DNA of 64,000 bases, taken from Terrisporobacter mayombei (GTDB lineage: Bacteria > Bacillota > Clostridia > Peptostreptococcales > Peptostreptococcaceae). Shown here one piece after another: positions 1 to 11,313 of the stretch. Made by a program: the position numbers and the translations under genes. The stretch covers positions 1 through 64,000 of the forward strand of contig NZ_JACRYU010000018.1 in the NCBI RefSeq assembly GCF_014333445.1, given 5' to 3'. Each line of letters opens with the position of its first letter. The stretch's first letter is position 1. Under the pieces are notes generated by a model. That model ran no database searches and was not told where the DNA came from. It saw nothing but the letters and a program-made list of their open reading frames with translations.

Positions 1-122
<122 letters not shown>

Positions 123-242
123 AAGTTGTTACCTGCTCAGACTAATCATTATCTGAATATCTGGCTTGGTTTGTTTGTGTTTAATTCTTAAAGAATTAAT
201 TTATTGTTAACCTACTGTTTAATTTTCAAAGTTCTTAAGTGG

Positions 243-316
243 TGGACCATCAGGGACTCGAACCCCAGACCTACCGGTTATGAGCCGGGCGCTCTAACCA
301 ACTGAGCTAATGGTCC
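243..316 (-). tRNA. tRNA with CAU anticodon, probably tRNA-Ile2 (lysidine type)
   Basis: The minus strand folds as a full cloverleaf of 74 nt: acceptor GGACCAT pairs with ATGGTCC, D arm GCTC/GAGC, anticodon loop CTCATAA, T loop TTCGAGT, discriminator A. No CCA is encoded. A CAU anticodon can be elongator Met, initiator Met or Ile2. The CTCATAA loop, C4-G69 and C5-G68 pairs and an unpaired 27-43 position fit Ile2, which TilS converts to lysidine; elongator Met usually has TTCATAC. Automatic annotation would probably call it tRNA-Met. It sits between tRNA-Leu and 16S in the rRNA operon. Confidence 0.9.
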
Positions 317-325
317 ACTTTATTT

Positions 326-415
326 TGGTGCCGAAGACCGGAATCGAACCGGTACGAAAGTATAAGTTTCGCAGGATTTTAAGTCCTGTGCGTCTGCCAG
401 TTCCGCCACTTCGGC
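326..415 (-). tRNA. tRNA-Leu (UAA anticodon)
   Basis: Minus-strand cloverleaf with acceptor GCCGAAG/CTTCGGC, a long variable arm typical of class II tRNAs, anticodon loop CTTAAAA (anticodon TAA) and T loop TTCGATT. The 3' CCA is encoded (positions 326-328), unlike the neighbouring CAU tRNA. It lies 8 nt after 5S rRNA in the same transcript. Confidence 0.96.
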
Positions 416-423
416 ATGCACCA

Positions 424-540
<117 letters not shown>

Positions 541-567
541 TCATTTTTTAATTTTAACTCGAGTATT

Positions 568-596
568 ATATTAACATTTTTAAAACCTTTTGTCAA
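568..596 (-). promoter_or_regulatory. SigA-type promoter of the rRNA operon
   Basis: On the minus strand a perfect -35 TTGACA (596-591) is followed after 17 bp by -10 TAATAT (573-568). Transcription would start near 561, about 20 bases before 5S. The match to the housekeeping consensus and the optimal spacing fit a strong rRNA promoter. Confidence 0.8.
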
Positions 597-641
597 ATGT
601 TTTTTTACTCTTTTTTTATTTTCTTTTTTAGAAGAAAAATC

Positions 642-722
642 GACCTATTATTTAATCAATAATAGTTATTCACACCATTTCCCTGGCGCAATAAATAATA
701 TACACTATATTGAATAATAGGT
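642..722 (-). terminator. Long inverted repeat downstream of sigB, possible terminator
   Basis: GACCTATTATT (642-652) is mirrored by AATAATAGGTC (712-722), and the pairing extends to about 16 bp with a small bulge. Inside the loop is a smaller hairpin (GCGCCA, loop GGGAAA, TGGTGT on the minus strand). On the minus strand the outer stem is followed by GATTTTTCTT, as in an intrinsic terminator, and sigB ends 11 bases earlier. The ~60-base structured loop is unusual for a plain terminator. Confidence 0.45.
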
Positions 723-732
723 CAATAGTTTT

Positions 733-1503
733 TTAAAGATTTTTTTCATATTCTTTTTTTAGTTTTTCAACTATTTTTCTTTCTAGCCTAGAAATAGTCA
801 TTTGAGATATATTCAATTCCTTTGCTAGAGCTGATTGAGTCTTTTCTAAATAAAATCTTCCTTTAAATATTTGAACTTCTAATTCATTTAATGTCAATAT
901 GAATTTTTCTACAAAATCCTTGTATTCTATATCCTTAAAGCTTTCTTCTTTATCTGCAATCTTATCCATTAATGAAATATTTTCTTCTGAATCACTATTT
1001 GTAGTTGCATCTAAAGACACTGGTTGGTATCCATAAGATGCTTCTAAAGATTCTAATACTTCTTCTTCTGTACACCCTAAGTAATCAGCAATTTCTTTAA
1101 CTTTTGGATGTTTTTTATTTTGTTGTTCTAATATAACCTTAGCTTCACTTACCTTCTTACTTAGTTCTTGAACTCTCCTAGGAACTCTCAATGTCCAAAC
1201 TTTATCCCTGAAATATTTTTTTATTTCTCCTACAATTGTTGGAGTGGCAAAACTTGAAAATTCGAATCCTTTTTGTATATCATATCTGTCTATAGCATAT
1301 ATTAACGCTAATGAAGCAACTTGATATATATCATCAAACTCTACACCTTTATTAATATATTTTTTAGCTAGAATATTAACTAAATACAAATGCCTTTCTA
1401 TTAATATATCTCTAACTTCCTTATTTTTTTCCTTGCTATAAATTTCGAAAAGTTCCTTATTTTCCATATTTAGGTAATCCGTAGCATTAGCTACCTTTTT
1501 CAT
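733..1503 (-). CDS. sigB: RNA polymerase sigma factor SigB
   Basis: A 256-residue sigma-70 family protein of the SigB/SigF/SigG size class. Region 2 is seen around residues 25-95 (EFDDIYQVASLALIYAIDRY-like stretch, then the FSSFATPTIVGEIKKYFRD block typical of the group), region 3 follows, and region 4 near residues 205-250 carries the promoter -35 recognition helix (TQSALAKELNISQMTISRLE). It directs general stress genes. Its ATG overlaps the rsbW stop by one base (TAATG), so they are translationally coupled. Position after gyrA and rsbV-rsbW is the C. difficile sigB arrangement, which separates it from SigF (normally in a spoIIA operon). Confidence 0.93.
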   Translation of the reverse strand: MKKVANATDYLNMENKELFEIYSKEKNKEVRDILIERHLYLVNILAKKYINKGVEFDDIYQVASLALIYAIDRYDIQKGFEFSSFATPTIVGEIKKYFRDKVWTLRVPRRVQELSKKVSEAKVILEQQNKKHPKVKEIADYLGCTEEEVLESLEASYGYQPVSLDATTNSDSEENISLMDKIADKEESFKDIEYKDFVEKFILTLNELEVQIFKGRFYLEKTQSALAKELNISQMTISRLERKIVEKLKKEYEKNL

Positions 1504-1910
1504 TACTTATCAACTCCTAAATACTTTGTCATTTTTATAGTAGTACCCTTACCTTTTTCTGATTCAACATTTACTTCGTCCATTAAAGATTCTATTATAA
1601 ATAATCCCATGCCGCTTTCTTTAAGGTTATCTAAATCTGGTTCAGTAACAGAATTTTTATCATATCCCTTACCATTATCTATTATTTCTATAGTTAATCC
1701 ATTTACCATTATAGAATATATTATGGTAAATGTATCGTCTGAACTATGTTTTATAGCATTTGTACAAGCTTCAGAAATAGCAACTTTTAGATCTTCTATA
1801 TCATCAATACAAAAACCTACTTTATTCGCAATTCCAGAAGTAGTTAGTCTTATAATACTTACATATTCAGGATTTGATGAAATTTCCATTTTAATTGTTT
1901 CGTAAGTCAA
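1503..1910 (-). CDS. rsbW: Anti-sigma-B factor, serine kinase RsbW
   Basis: A 135-residue GHKL-type ATPase/kinase. The N box (SEACTNAIKHS, near residue 46), G1 box (IIDNGKGYD, near residue 76) and G2 box (SGMGLFIIESL, near 98) are all present. Members bind SigB to keep it inactive and phosphorylate RsbV on serine. It starts 2 bases after rsbV ends and overlaps sigB, so the three form one operon. No sensor phosphatase (RsbU/RsbP type) is seen nearby. SpoIIAB is the close paralogue, but the partner genes favour RsbW. Confidence 0.92.
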   Translation of the reverse strand: MTYETIKMEISSNPEYVSIIRLTTSGIANKVGFCIDDIEDLKVAISEACTNAIKHSSDDTFTIIYSIMVNGLTIEIIDNGKGYDKNSVTEPDLDNLKESGMGLFIIESLMDEVNVESEKGKGTTIKMTKYLGVDK

Positions 1911-1912
1911 AA

Positions 1913-2230
1913 CTATCCCTCCAATTTAAAAATCTTATCTAAACCTGTTATATTAAAAATCTTTTTTACATTATTTCTAGGTTTTTCTATATACAATTCT
2001 TTATTTTCTATTTTTAATTTTTTTAAGATTCCTATCATTACACCTAGACCTGTTGAATCTATATATTCTAATTTTTCAAGATCTAATCTCATATCTACTT
2101 TTTTTTCATCAACTAATTTATGTAAGTATTTTTTTAATTCATCCGCAGTAGATACATCTAATTCACCTTCTAAAGATACTTTCCAAAACTCATTTGTAGT
2201 ATCTAGTGTAGAATTCATTTGTATTGACAT
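1913..2230 (-). CDS. rsbV: Anti-sigma factor antagonist RsbV (STAS domain)
   Basis: A single STAS domain of 105 residues. The phosphorylatable serine lies in the motif EYIDSTGLGVMIGI, at about Ser59. In its unphosphorylated form RsbV binds RsbW and frees SigB; RsbW phosphorylation turns it off. The start has a good GGAGG site upstream. First of the three partner-switch genes rsbV-rsbW-sigB, preceded by two small membrane-protein genes on the same strand. Confidence 0.92.
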   Translation of the reverse strand: MSIQMNSTLDTTNEFWKVSLEGELDVSTADELKKYLHKLVDEKKVDMRLDLEKLEYIDSTGLGVMIGILKKLKIENKELYIEKPRNNVKKIFNITGLDKIFKLEG

Positions 2231-2254
2231 CTGTCTACCTCCTATTAAATATAA

Positions 2255-2512
2255 TTATTTTTTGAAGAACTTAAATACTCTAAATAGGCTAGTAATTCTA
2301 TCTATTATGTCTGTTATATCTTTCATATTTTTTGATATAGAGGCTGCATTATCTATTATATCTGTTATATGTCTTTCATTAACATCTATTAATCTATTTG
2401 TTTTTTCGATAGTCTTATTAGCAGTATTTAATAATTTTGCAATATAAATACCCACTATAAAAAAACTAGAACCAAATAGAACAGCTCCTATTTGCCATCC
2501 CATAGCATTCAT
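2255..2512 (-). CDS. Small membrane protein, DUF948-like
   Basis: An 85-residue protein with one N-terminal membrane segment (about residues 8-27, IGAVLFGSSFFIVGIYIA) and a polar coiled-coil-like tail rich in Ile, Asp and Asn. This layout matches short DUF948 proteins, often linked to general stress genes. Its ATG overlaps the stop of the upstream YtxH-like gene by one base. Position directly before rsbV suggests shared transcription and a link to the SigB regulon; the function is not known. Confidence 0.7.
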   Translation of the reverse strand: MNAMGWQIGAVLFGSSFFIVGIYIAKLLNTANKTIEKTNRLIDVNERHITDIIDNAASISKNMKDITDIIDRITSLFRVFKFFKK

Positions 2513-2793
2513 TACTCATCTTCTCCCTTTTTAAAGCTTCTAGTTATTAATATATCTTCTGGTGATATTTCTATATTATTATCTTCTATTATTTCATCTT
2601 TTATTGATATTATTTTCTCTTTTACGCCATCAAATGTTTCACATAAAACATCTTTTGGATTTTCTTTCACTTCTAATATTTTTCCTTTAACATCTTCTCT
2701 CGTTTCAGATCCTTTTTTAGGTGCAAAACATAATCCAGCAACAAATCCTGCTACTGCTCCAACAAATAAGTATAATCCCTTTTTACTGCTCAT
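2512..2793 (-). CDS. YtxH-like general stress membrane protein
   Basis: A 93-residue protein. The N-terminal glycine/alanine-rich membrane segment (LFVGAVAGFVAGLCFAPKKG) followed by a basic and acidic helical tail is the YtxH family pattern. Family members are often SigB-controlled stress proteins of unknown biochemical role. The gene is separated from gyrA by about 70 bases holding the gyrA terminator, so it may begin the operon that ends with sigB. Confidence 0.78.
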   Translation of the reverse strand: MSSKKGLYLFVGAVAGFVAGLCFAPKKGSETREDVKGKILEVKENPKDVLCETFDGVKEKIISIKDEIIEDNNIEISPEDILITRSFKKGEDE

Positions 2794-2851
2794 AAGTAAT
2801 TTCTCCTTTTATTATTTCTTTAATTATATTTTACAAAGTTATATGGAAAAA

Positions 2852-2872
2852 GAATAGGAAAATATCCTATTC
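2852..2872 (-). terminator. Terminator at the end of gyrA
   Basis: GAATAGGA, loop TATTT, TCCTATTC followed by TTTTT on the minus strand. The hairpin overlaps the gyrA stop codon, and would separate gyrBA from the stress operon downstream. Confidence 0.75.
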
Positions 2873-5296
2873 TTCATCCATATTTATTTTAGCAATTGAA
2901 ACTACATTTACTTCATCTTCTGTCTTCATTAATTTAACTCCGCTTGTAACTCTTCCATATATTGATATTCCTTCAACTTCTAGCCTAATTAATATTCCAT
3001 CAGAGTTAATTATCATTATTTGATCTTTTTCATCAACCATTTCAGCGCCGACGATTTTTCCTGTTTTTTCAAATATATTATAAGTTTTTATTCCTTTTCC
3101 TGCTCTACTTTGAAGTCTATATTCTTCAATATCAGTTCTTTTACCAAATCCATTTTCACTAACTACTAATAGTTCATGACCTTCATCAGTTAAACTCATA
3201 GATACCACTTTATCTTCTTCTGATAAAGTTATACCTTTAACACCCATAGCAGTTCTACCCATAGGTCTTATATCTGTTTCATTAAATCTTATAGACATTC
3301 CATTTTCAGTGACTAAAATTACATCTTTTTCACCATTAGTAATTTTAACATCTATTAATTCATCATCATTTCTAAGTCCTATTGCTATAAGTCCCGATTT
3401 GTTTATGTTTTTGAACTCTTCACGTCTAGTTTTCTTAACTATACCTTTTTTAGTAGCTAATAATAAGTATAATTCTTTTCCATCAGATTCATCAACAGGT
3501 ATTAGAGTAGTTATTTTTTCATTTGGAGCTAATTGTAATAAGTTAACAATAGCTGTTCCTTTTGCTTTTCTCTTTCCTTCTGGAATTTCAAATGCATCTA
3601 ATCTAAATACTCTACCCTTGTTAGTAAAGAATAATAATCTACTATGTGTACTAGTTGTAACTAAGTGTTTCACGAAGTCTTCTTCTCTAGTAGACATTGC
3701 TGATATACCTTTCCCACCTCTATTTTGACTCTTATAAGTATCTAAAGGCACTCTTTTAATGTAACCAAAGTGAGTAAGAGTAATTGCGATTTCTTCATCA
3801 TCAATTAAATCTCTCATATTGATTTCACCTTCAGCATGTCTTATTTCTGTTCTTCTAGCATCTGCATATTTTTCTTTTATAGCTATAATTTCATCTTTTA
3901 TAACACCTAAAAGTAATTTTTCGTCTGCTAAAATAGATCTAAGGTACTCTATTTTTTTCATTAACTCACTGTATTCCTCTTCAATTTTTTCTCTTTCTAA
4001 TCCAGTAAGTCTTTGTAATCTCATATCAAGTATAGCTTGTGCTTGAACATCCGTTAATCCGAATTTTTCCATTAATCCAGCTTTAGCTTCTTGAGTAGTT
4101 TTCGAGCCTCTTATTAAGCTTATTACAGCATCTATATTATCTAATGCAATTCTTAAACCTTCTAATATATGAGCTCTAGCTTCAGCTTTATTTAAATCAA
4201 ATTTTGTTCTTCTTGTAACGACATCTTTTTGATGTTGTACATAATGATAAAGTATTTGTTTTAAGTTTAATACTTTAGGAACACCATTAACTAAAGCAAG
4301 CATTATTATGCTGAAAGTATCTTCCATTTGAGAATGTTTATAAAGATTGTTAAGTACTATATTAGCATTAGCATCCCTCTTTAATTCTATAACTATTCTC
4401 ATACCATTTCTATTACTTTCATCTCTTAAATCAGATATACCTTCTAATTTCTTTTCTTTTACTAATTCAGCTATTCTTTCAACTAATTTAGCTTTATTTA
4501 CTTGATATGGTATTTCAGTTACAACTATTTGTTGTCTTCCTTTTGGTAATTCTTCTATTACAGCTCTTGATCTAACTTTTACTTTCCCTCTACCAGTTCT
4601 ATATGCATCTGAAATACTTTCTTTTCCCATTATTATAGCTGCTGTTGGGAAATCTGGCCCTTGTATATATTTTATTAAATCTTCTACCATACATTCTGGG
4701 TTATCTATTAAATGAACTGTTGCATCTATTACTTCACCTAAGTTGTGAGGTGGTATAGATGTAGCCATACCAACTGCTATACCATTAGATCCATTTACTA
4801 ATAAGTTAGGGAATCTTGATGGTAATACTGCTGGTTCTTTTAAAGATTCATCAAAGTTTGGTACAAAATCCACTGTTTCTTTGTCTATATCTCTTAGTAA
4901 TTCTAACGATAATTTACTCATTCTTGCTTCTGTGTAACGCATTGCGGCTGGTGAATCACCATCTACAGAACCAAAGTTACCATGTCCATCAACTAAAAGA
5001 CCTCTAGTTGAGAAATCTTGTGCCATTCTAACCATAGCTAAGTAAACAGCACTATCTCCATGTGGGTGGTACTTCCCTAAAACGTCCCCAACTATACGTG
5101 CAGACTTTCTATAAGGTTTATCTGGAGTTAAGTTTAATTCATTCATAGAATAAAGTATTCTCCTATGAACTGGTTTTAATCCATCTCTGACATCTGGAAG
5201 TGCTCTACCTGCTATAACACTCATGGCATAGTCAATGTATGAGTTCTTCATCTCTGATGATATTTCAGTAGGGAGTATTCTTTTATTTTCTTCCAT
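2867..5296 (-). CDS. gyrA: DNA gyrase subunit A
   Basis: The 809-residue breakage-reunion subunit of gyrase. The N-terminal winged-helix/tower region carries the catalytic tyrosine in [13 protein letters not shown] (about Tyr121), and the QRDR reads [13 protein letters not shown] with Ser82 but Leu86 where E. coli has an acidic residue (position 87). The coiled-coil and leucine-rich block ([17 protein letters not shown]) and the six-bladed C-terminal domain with the GyrA box region ([11 protein letters not shown]) follow. It starts 18 bases after gyrB and ends at a hairpin terminator. Confidence 0.98.
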   Translation of the reverse strand: MEENKRILPTEISSEMKNSYIDYAMSVIAGRALPDVRDGLKPVHRRILYSMNELNLTPDKPYRKSARIVGDVLGKYHPHGDSAVYLAMVRMAQDFSTRGLLVDGHGNFGSVDGDSPAAMRYTEARMSKLSLELLRDIDKETVDFVPNFDESLKEPAVLPSRFPNLLVNGSNGIAVGMATSIPPHNLGEVIDATVHLIDNPECMVEDLIKYIQGPDFPTAAIIMGKESISDAYRTGRGKVKVRSRAVIEELPKGRQQIVVTEIPYQVNKAKLVERIAELVKEKKLEGISDLRDESNRNGMRIVIELKRDANANIVLNNLYKHSQMEDTFSIIMLALVNGVPKVLNLKQILYHYVQHQKDVVTRRTKFDLNKAEARAHILEGLRIALDNIDAVISLIRGSKTTQEAKAGLMEKFGLTDVQAQAILDMRLQRLTGLEREKIEEEYSELMKKIEYLRSILADEKLLLGVIKDEIIAIKEKYADARRTEIRHAEGEINMRDLIDDEEIAITLTHFGYIKRVPLDTYKSQNRGGKGISAMSTREEDFVKHLVTTSTHSRLLFFTNKGRVFRLDAFEIPEGKRKAKGTAIVNLLQLAPNEKITTLIPVDESDGKELYLLLATKKGIVKKTRREEFKNINKSGLIAIGLRNDDELIDVKITNGEKDVILVTENGMSIRFNETDIRPMGRTAMGVKGITLSEEDKVVSMSLTDEGHELLVVSENGFGKRTDIEEYRLQSRAGKGIKTYNIFEKTGKIVGAEMVDEKDQIMIINSDGILIRLEVEGISIYGRVTSGVKLMKTEDEVNVVSIAKINMDEE

Positions 5297-5314
5297 TTAT
5301 ACTCATCCCCTTTC

Positions 5315-7219
<1,905 letters not shown>

Positions 7220-8335
7220 TTAGTTACCTCCATTCTGTATACTAATTACTTTACCTTTTTCTATATTAAAAATAGTAGTTTTATTTTTATTAAATATACT
7301 CTTGTGTGCAACCTCTGCTGTAGTTATAAACATTTGTACATCTTCTAAATTATCTACTAACAATTTTTGCCTTGTTTCGTCTAATTCACTAAATACATCA
7401 TCTAGTATTAGTATTGGATTTTCTCCTACTTCATTTTTTATAAGTTCTATTTCTGATAATTTTAAAGAAATAGAAGCTGTTCTTTGTTGTCCTTGTGAAC
7501 CATATAGCCTAACATCTAAACCATTAATAAATATATTTAAATCATCTTTATGAATACCATATCTGGTTGTTCTAACTTCCATATCATGTTGTCTACTTTC
7601 AATTAATTTATTGAAAAGTTTTTCTTTAGCATCTAATGCTGTATCTTCATCACTTATATTTAATTGATTTTTATAAGTAATCTGTAAATCTTCAATTCCA
7701 TTTGTCAATTTGCAGTGCATAGCATTTGCTATATCTGAAATCTTTTTTATGAAATCTCTTCTAATTACATAAATATATCCACCATATTTAGATAAAGTTT
7801 CATCATAAACATCTAGTAAATTTGTATCTATATCTCTATTTTTTAGTATTCTATTTTTCTGACTTAATATTTTATTGTAATTTATTAAATAATTATAATA
7901 TTTGGGCATTATTTGACTTATTTCTTTATCTATAAAGGATCTGCGTTCTCTTGGTCCATCTTTCACTAATCTTAAATCTTCTGGAGAAAAAATCACTACG
8001 TTTAAATTTCCAAGTAATTCTTGAATTTTTTGGATGTGTACTTTATTTAATTTAATTCCCTTTTTATTCTTTCCAATTGCAACTTCTATTAAACTGTTAG
8101 TATCGTACTTAGTGTAACTTCCTCCAACATACAAACTTTCCGTATCAAATTTAATAATTTCTTTATCTTTATTCGTTCTAAAAGATTTGCCAAAAGATAG
8201 CATATAAATAGATTCAACTATATTTGTTTTCCCTTGTCCATTTTTACCAACTAAGAGATTAACATTTTTGTTAAAATCTATATATAGATTGTCATAATTT
8301 CTAAAATTAATTAATTTTAAGCTATTCAGCTGCAT
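7220..8335 (-). CDS. recF: DNA replication and repair protein RecF
   Basis: A 371-residue SMC-like ABC ATPase. Walker A is LLVGKNGQGKTNIVE (about residue 30), the ABC signature LYGSQGQQRTA near residue 275, and Walker B NPILILDDVFSELDE near residue 312. RecF helps load RecA at gaps with RecO and RecR. It sits in the standard dnaA-dnaN-yaaA-recF-gyrB order, 16 bases after the S4-domain gene. Confidence 0.97.
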   Translation of the reverse strand: MQLNSLKLINFRNYDNLYIDFNKNVNLLVGKNGQGKTNIVESIYMLSFGKSFRTNKDKEIIKFDTESLYVGGSYTKYDTNSLIEVAIGKNKKGIKLNKVHIQKIQELLGNLNVVIFSPEDLRLVKDGPRERRSFIDKEISQIMPKYYNYLINYNKILSQKNRILKNRDIDTNLLDVYDETLSKYGGYIYVIRRDFIKKISDIANAMHCKLTNGIEDLQITYKNQLNISDEDTALDAKEKLFNKLIESRQHDMEVRTTRYGIHKDDLNIFINGLDVRLYGSQGQQRTASISLKLSEIELIKNEVGENPILILDDVFSELDETRQKLLVDNLEDVQMFITTAEVAHKSIFNKNKTTIFNIEKGKVISIQNGGN

Positions 8336-8351
8336 TAAGGGGACTCCTTCT

Positions 8352-8558
8352 TTACACTACCATTAGTGAATTTCCTTCAACTTCAATAAGATCTCCTTGT
8401 CTGATTTTCTTACCTCTTCTTGTTTCAACTTCACCATTTACCTTAACTACACCTTCCTGAATTAAGAATTTAGCATGGCCTCCTGTTGAAGCAATATCAG
8501 CAAGTTTTAAGAATTGATCTAATTTAATATATTCTGAATCTATAGCTACTTCTATCAT
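8352..8558 (-). CDS. yaaA: S4-domain RNA-binding protein (YaaA/RlbA type)
   Basis: A 68-residue protein made almost entirely of one S4 RNA-binding fold: KLDQFLKLADIASTGGHAK then VKVNGEVETRRGKKIRQGD. Genes of this type are nearly always found between dnaN and recF in Firmicutes; they may act in ribosome biogenesis but the role is not settled. A GGAGG site precedes the ATG. Confidence 0.9.
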   Translation of the reverse strand: MIEVAIDSEYIKLDQFLKLADIASTGGHAKFLIQEGVVKVNGEVETRRGKKIRQGDLIEVEGNSLMVV

Positions 8559-8612
8559 ATTGACTCCTCCTATTTGTTATTAGTTAAGTATTAATTATAA
8601 CATAAAAATAAT

Positions 8613-8639
8613 AAAAACCCAACTATTGCAGTTGGGTTT
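8613..8639 (-). terminator. Terminator after dnaN
   Basis: AAACCCAACT and AGTTGGGTTT pair around a 5-base loop, followed on the minus strand by TTTTATT. It lies between dnaN and the S4-domain gene, so dnaA-dnaN and recF-gyrBA are likely partly separate units. Confidence 0.8.
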
Positions 8640-8646
8640 GCTTGTC

Positions 8647-9753
8647 TTATATATTTGAAGCTATCCTTACAGGAAGTAATAAATATATATATTTAATACC
8701 ATCAACTGGCTTAATTATACATGGATTAACATTAGTAGTGAACTCTATGAATATTTCTTCACTTTCTATATTTTTTAATCCTTCTAATAAATATCTTGAG
8801 TTAAAAGCAATATCTAAGTAATCTCCCTCTAACTGTAAATCTACTTCCTCGTAAACATTACCTTTTTCAGTATTAGATGTTATTGCCATCGTATTATCTC
8901 TTATTGATAATTTTATTAGATTATTTCTTTCTGATTGTGATAATAGAGATGCCCTCTCAATACTATCAAGTAAGCTTCTAGTATTTAATTTAATCCTAGT
9001 ATTATGTTCCCTTGGAAGTAATTTTTTATACTCAATAAATTCTCCATCTAATAACCTTGTTATTATTCTTGTTTCGTTTATTATAAAAATAGCATTTTTC
9101 TCATCAAATCCTATTTGAACATCTTCTTCTGTGGATAATAAACTATTAACATCTGTTAATGTTTTTCCTGGAATTATAACTTTTGCATTTACATGCAAGT
9201 TTTCCACAGAACAACTTCTAACAGCTAATCTATAACCATCAATAGCAACTAAACTAATATCTCCATCAACTATTTCTAATAGTTCACCCATTAATACAGG
9301 CTTAGTTTGATCTTGAGATATAGCAAAAACAGTTTGCTTTATCATATTTTTTAGAATGTCTTGTGGGACACTATATAAATTATCTTTGCTTACTTCCGGT
9401 AATACAGGATATTCCTCAGCAGAATCTCCTTTTATTTTGAATTTTGAATTTAAACAATTTATATAAACGTTATTATCATCGTCAGTTTCAATTTCAACGA
9501 ATGAATCCGGTAATTTTCTAATGATATCTCCAAATAGTCTAGCATTTATAACAATGCTTCCTTCTTCAGCTATTTCAGCTTGAGCATAAGTTTCTATACC
9601 TATTTCTAAATCATATCCAGTTAAAACTATTTGATCTTTTTTTGCTACTATTAAAATCCCTTTTAGTAAGTCAAAGTTTGTTTTTGAATTAATAGCTTTT
9701 TGTACTATTCCGATTTTATTAGCTAAAAGTTTTTGATTACAAATTATTTTCAA
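8647..9753 (-). CDS. dnaN: DNA polymerase III beta subunit (sliding clamp)
   Basis: The 368-residue clamp has three similar domains, with recognisable blocks such as VLTGYDLEIGIE in domain 1, VAIDGYRLAVR in domain 2 and the C-terminal YIYLLLPVRI. Two copies form a ring that tethers PolC/DnaE to DNA. It follows dnaA across a 240-base gap that carries part of the origin. Confidence 0.97.
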   Translation of the reverse strand: MKIICNQKLLANKIGIVQKAINSKTNFDLLKGILIVAKKDQIVLTGYDLEIGIETYAQAEIAEEGSIVINARLFGDIIRKLPDSFVEIETDDDNNVYINCLNSKFKIKGDSAEEYPVLPEVSKDNLYSVPQDILKNMIKQTVFAISQDQTKPVLMGELLEIVDGDISLVAIDGYRLAVRSCSVENLHVNAKVIIPGKTLTDVNSLLSTEEDVQIGFDEKNAIFIINETRIITRLLDGEFIEYKKLLPREHNTRIKLNTRSLLDSIERASLLSQSERNNLIKLSIRDNTMAITSNTEKGNVYEEVDLQLEGDYLDIAFNSRYLLEGLKNIESEEIFIEFTTNVNPCIIKPVDGIKYIYLLLPVRIASNI

Positions 9754-9993
9754 TGTGGATAACCTCCTTTTTGAATTTTTATAAAAATATAAATAAAAAC
9801 AATAGTAGTTGTAGTAGTAGGTGCTGTGTATATTGTTAATAAGTGCATCAATCCAAATAAAGCAAAAGATATTAACCTGTGTACAAAATGTTAATATCTC
9901 ATAAAAAATATCTTAATTACATTGTGAACAAAATCTTAACAAAAAAACTACTAACATTACAACATAAGTTATTAACAGACAAATGTGAGTAAA
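9754..9993. other. oriC: Origin of replication, dnaA-dnaN part, with DnaA-trio-like unwinding site
   Basis: This AT-rich gap carries, reading with dnaA (minus strand), a DnaA box ATATACACA (9833-9825), a short GC-rich step GCAC, then CTACTACTACAACTACTATT (9820-9801) and a run of A/T. Box, GC step and repeated 3'-GAT trinucleotides followed by AT-rich DNA is the basal unwinding layout described in Bacillus. Other weaker box-like sequences (TGTGAACAA, TTATTAACA) lie between 9900 and 9990. Function as the melting site is inference from layout. Confidence 0.7.
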
Positions 9994-11313
9994 TTATCCC
10001 TTTAAATCAGAGATGATTTTATCAATTTTATCCTTAATTTGTTGATTTTCTTCGATATCCTTGCAAATTTTATCATGTGCATGTATTACTGTCGTATGAT
10101 CTCTTCCTCCAAATTCACTACCTATTTTTGGAAGCGACAAATCAGTAAGTTCACGACATATATACATAGCTATTTGCCTTGGATAGGCTATTGTTCTTGT
10201 TCTTTTTTTAGAATTAAAGTCGTCCATTTTTATATTAAAAGCTTCTGAAACTTTTTCTTTTATTCTATTTACTGTAATTTCTTCACTTTTAGGATTAGAT
10301 ATAATATCTTTTAAAGCTTCTGTTGCAAGTTCTAAAGATATATTCTTATTTGTAAGTGAAGAGTATGCAACAACTCTAGTTAGTGCCCCTTCTAACTCTC
10401 TTATATTAGATTTAATGTACTTAGCTATGTAGGTCATAACTTCATTTGGGACATTTATATTCTCTAATTGAGCTTTTTTTCTAAGTATTGCTATTCTAGT
10501 TTCAAAATCAGGAGGCTGAATATCAGTTATAAGTCCCATTTCAAATCTAGATCTTAATCTATCTTCTAATGTAGGTATTTCTTTTGGTGGTCTATCACTT
10601 GAAATGATTATTTGCTTATTTGCTTCATGCAATGCATTAAAAGTATGGAAAAATTCCTCTTGAGTTCCTTCTTTACCAGCGATAAACTGAATATCATCTA
10701 TTAATAAAACATCTACATTTCTATATTTATTTCTAAATTCTTCATTTTTATCATTTTTAATTGAGTTTATAAGTTCATTTGTAAATTTTTCTGAAGATAC
10801 ATAAACTACTTTAGGATCTTCTTGCTGACACATTATATGATGTCCAATTGCATGCATTAAATGTGTTTTTCCAAGACCAACTCCTCCATATAAAAATAAA
10901 GGATTATATGCTTTAGCTGGAGATTCAGCTACTGCAACACATGCTGCATGGGCAAATCTATTACTATTACCTATAACAAAGGTATCAAAAGTATATTTAG
11001 GATTTAAATTTGGGTAATTTTTTTTGATAGTAGTAGATTTATCTTCTTCTGTAGAATCTTGGATTTCTTTTTCGTCTAATATAAATCTAATCTGATATTT
11101 TTTTAGGGATAATTGACTTACACAACTTTCTATTAAGTTTAAGTATCTATTTTCTAGTATATTTTGTATAAATTCATTAGGCGCTAAAAAAATAAGTTCA
11201 TTAGAAATTAATTTTAAAGGCTTTATTTCTTTAAAAAAAGCATTAAAGCTTGCAGTAGATACTTCACCTTTTATTAGTTGCAAAGTTTTTTCCCATAAAG
11301 ATACTATATCCAT
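9994..11313 (-). CDS. dnaA: Chromosomal replication initiator DnaA
   Basis: A 439-residue initiator. Domain I begins [17 protein letters not shown]. The AAA+ domain has Walker [11 protein letters not shown], Walker [13 protein letters not shown] and the arginine-finger region RLRSRFEMG; the C-terminal domain IV has the DNA-binding signature [17 protein letters not shown] chose the ATG at 11313, with GGAGG 9 bases upstream, over an upstream in-frame start at 11352 that would add 13 poorly conserved residues. It binds the boxes on both sides of its own gene. Confidence 0.97.
   Translation of the reverse strand: MDIVSLWEKTLQLIKGEVSTASFNAFFKEIKPLKLISNELIFLAPNEFIQNILENRYLNLIESCVSQLSLKKYQIRFILDEKEIQDSTEEDKSTTIKKNYPNLNPKYTFDTFVIGNSNRFAHAACVAVAESPAKAYNPLFLYGGVGLGKTHLMHAIGHHIMCQQEDPKVVYVSSEKFTNELINSIKNDKNEEFRNKYRNVDVLLIDDIQFIAGKEGTQEEFFHTFNALHEANKQIIISSDRPPKEIPTLEDRLRSRFEMGLITDIQPPDFETRIAILRKKAQLENINVPNEVMTYIAKYIKSNIRELEGALTRVVAYSSLTNKNISLELATEALKDIISNPKSEEITVNRIKEKVSEAFNIKMDDFNSKKRTRTIAYPRQIAMYICRELTDLSLPKIGSEFGGRDHTTVIHAHDKICKDIEENQQIKDKIDKIISDLKG

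Noticed and set aside
3666..3681. parS-like half site in gyrA (TGTTTCACG)
   Set aside because: Only one half matches; the other half has no palindromic match.
3309..3728. Open frame of 139 codons antisense to gyrA (plus strand)
   Set aside because: Opposite-strand shadow of a well conserved gene; Ser/Leu-rich composition with no ribosome site.
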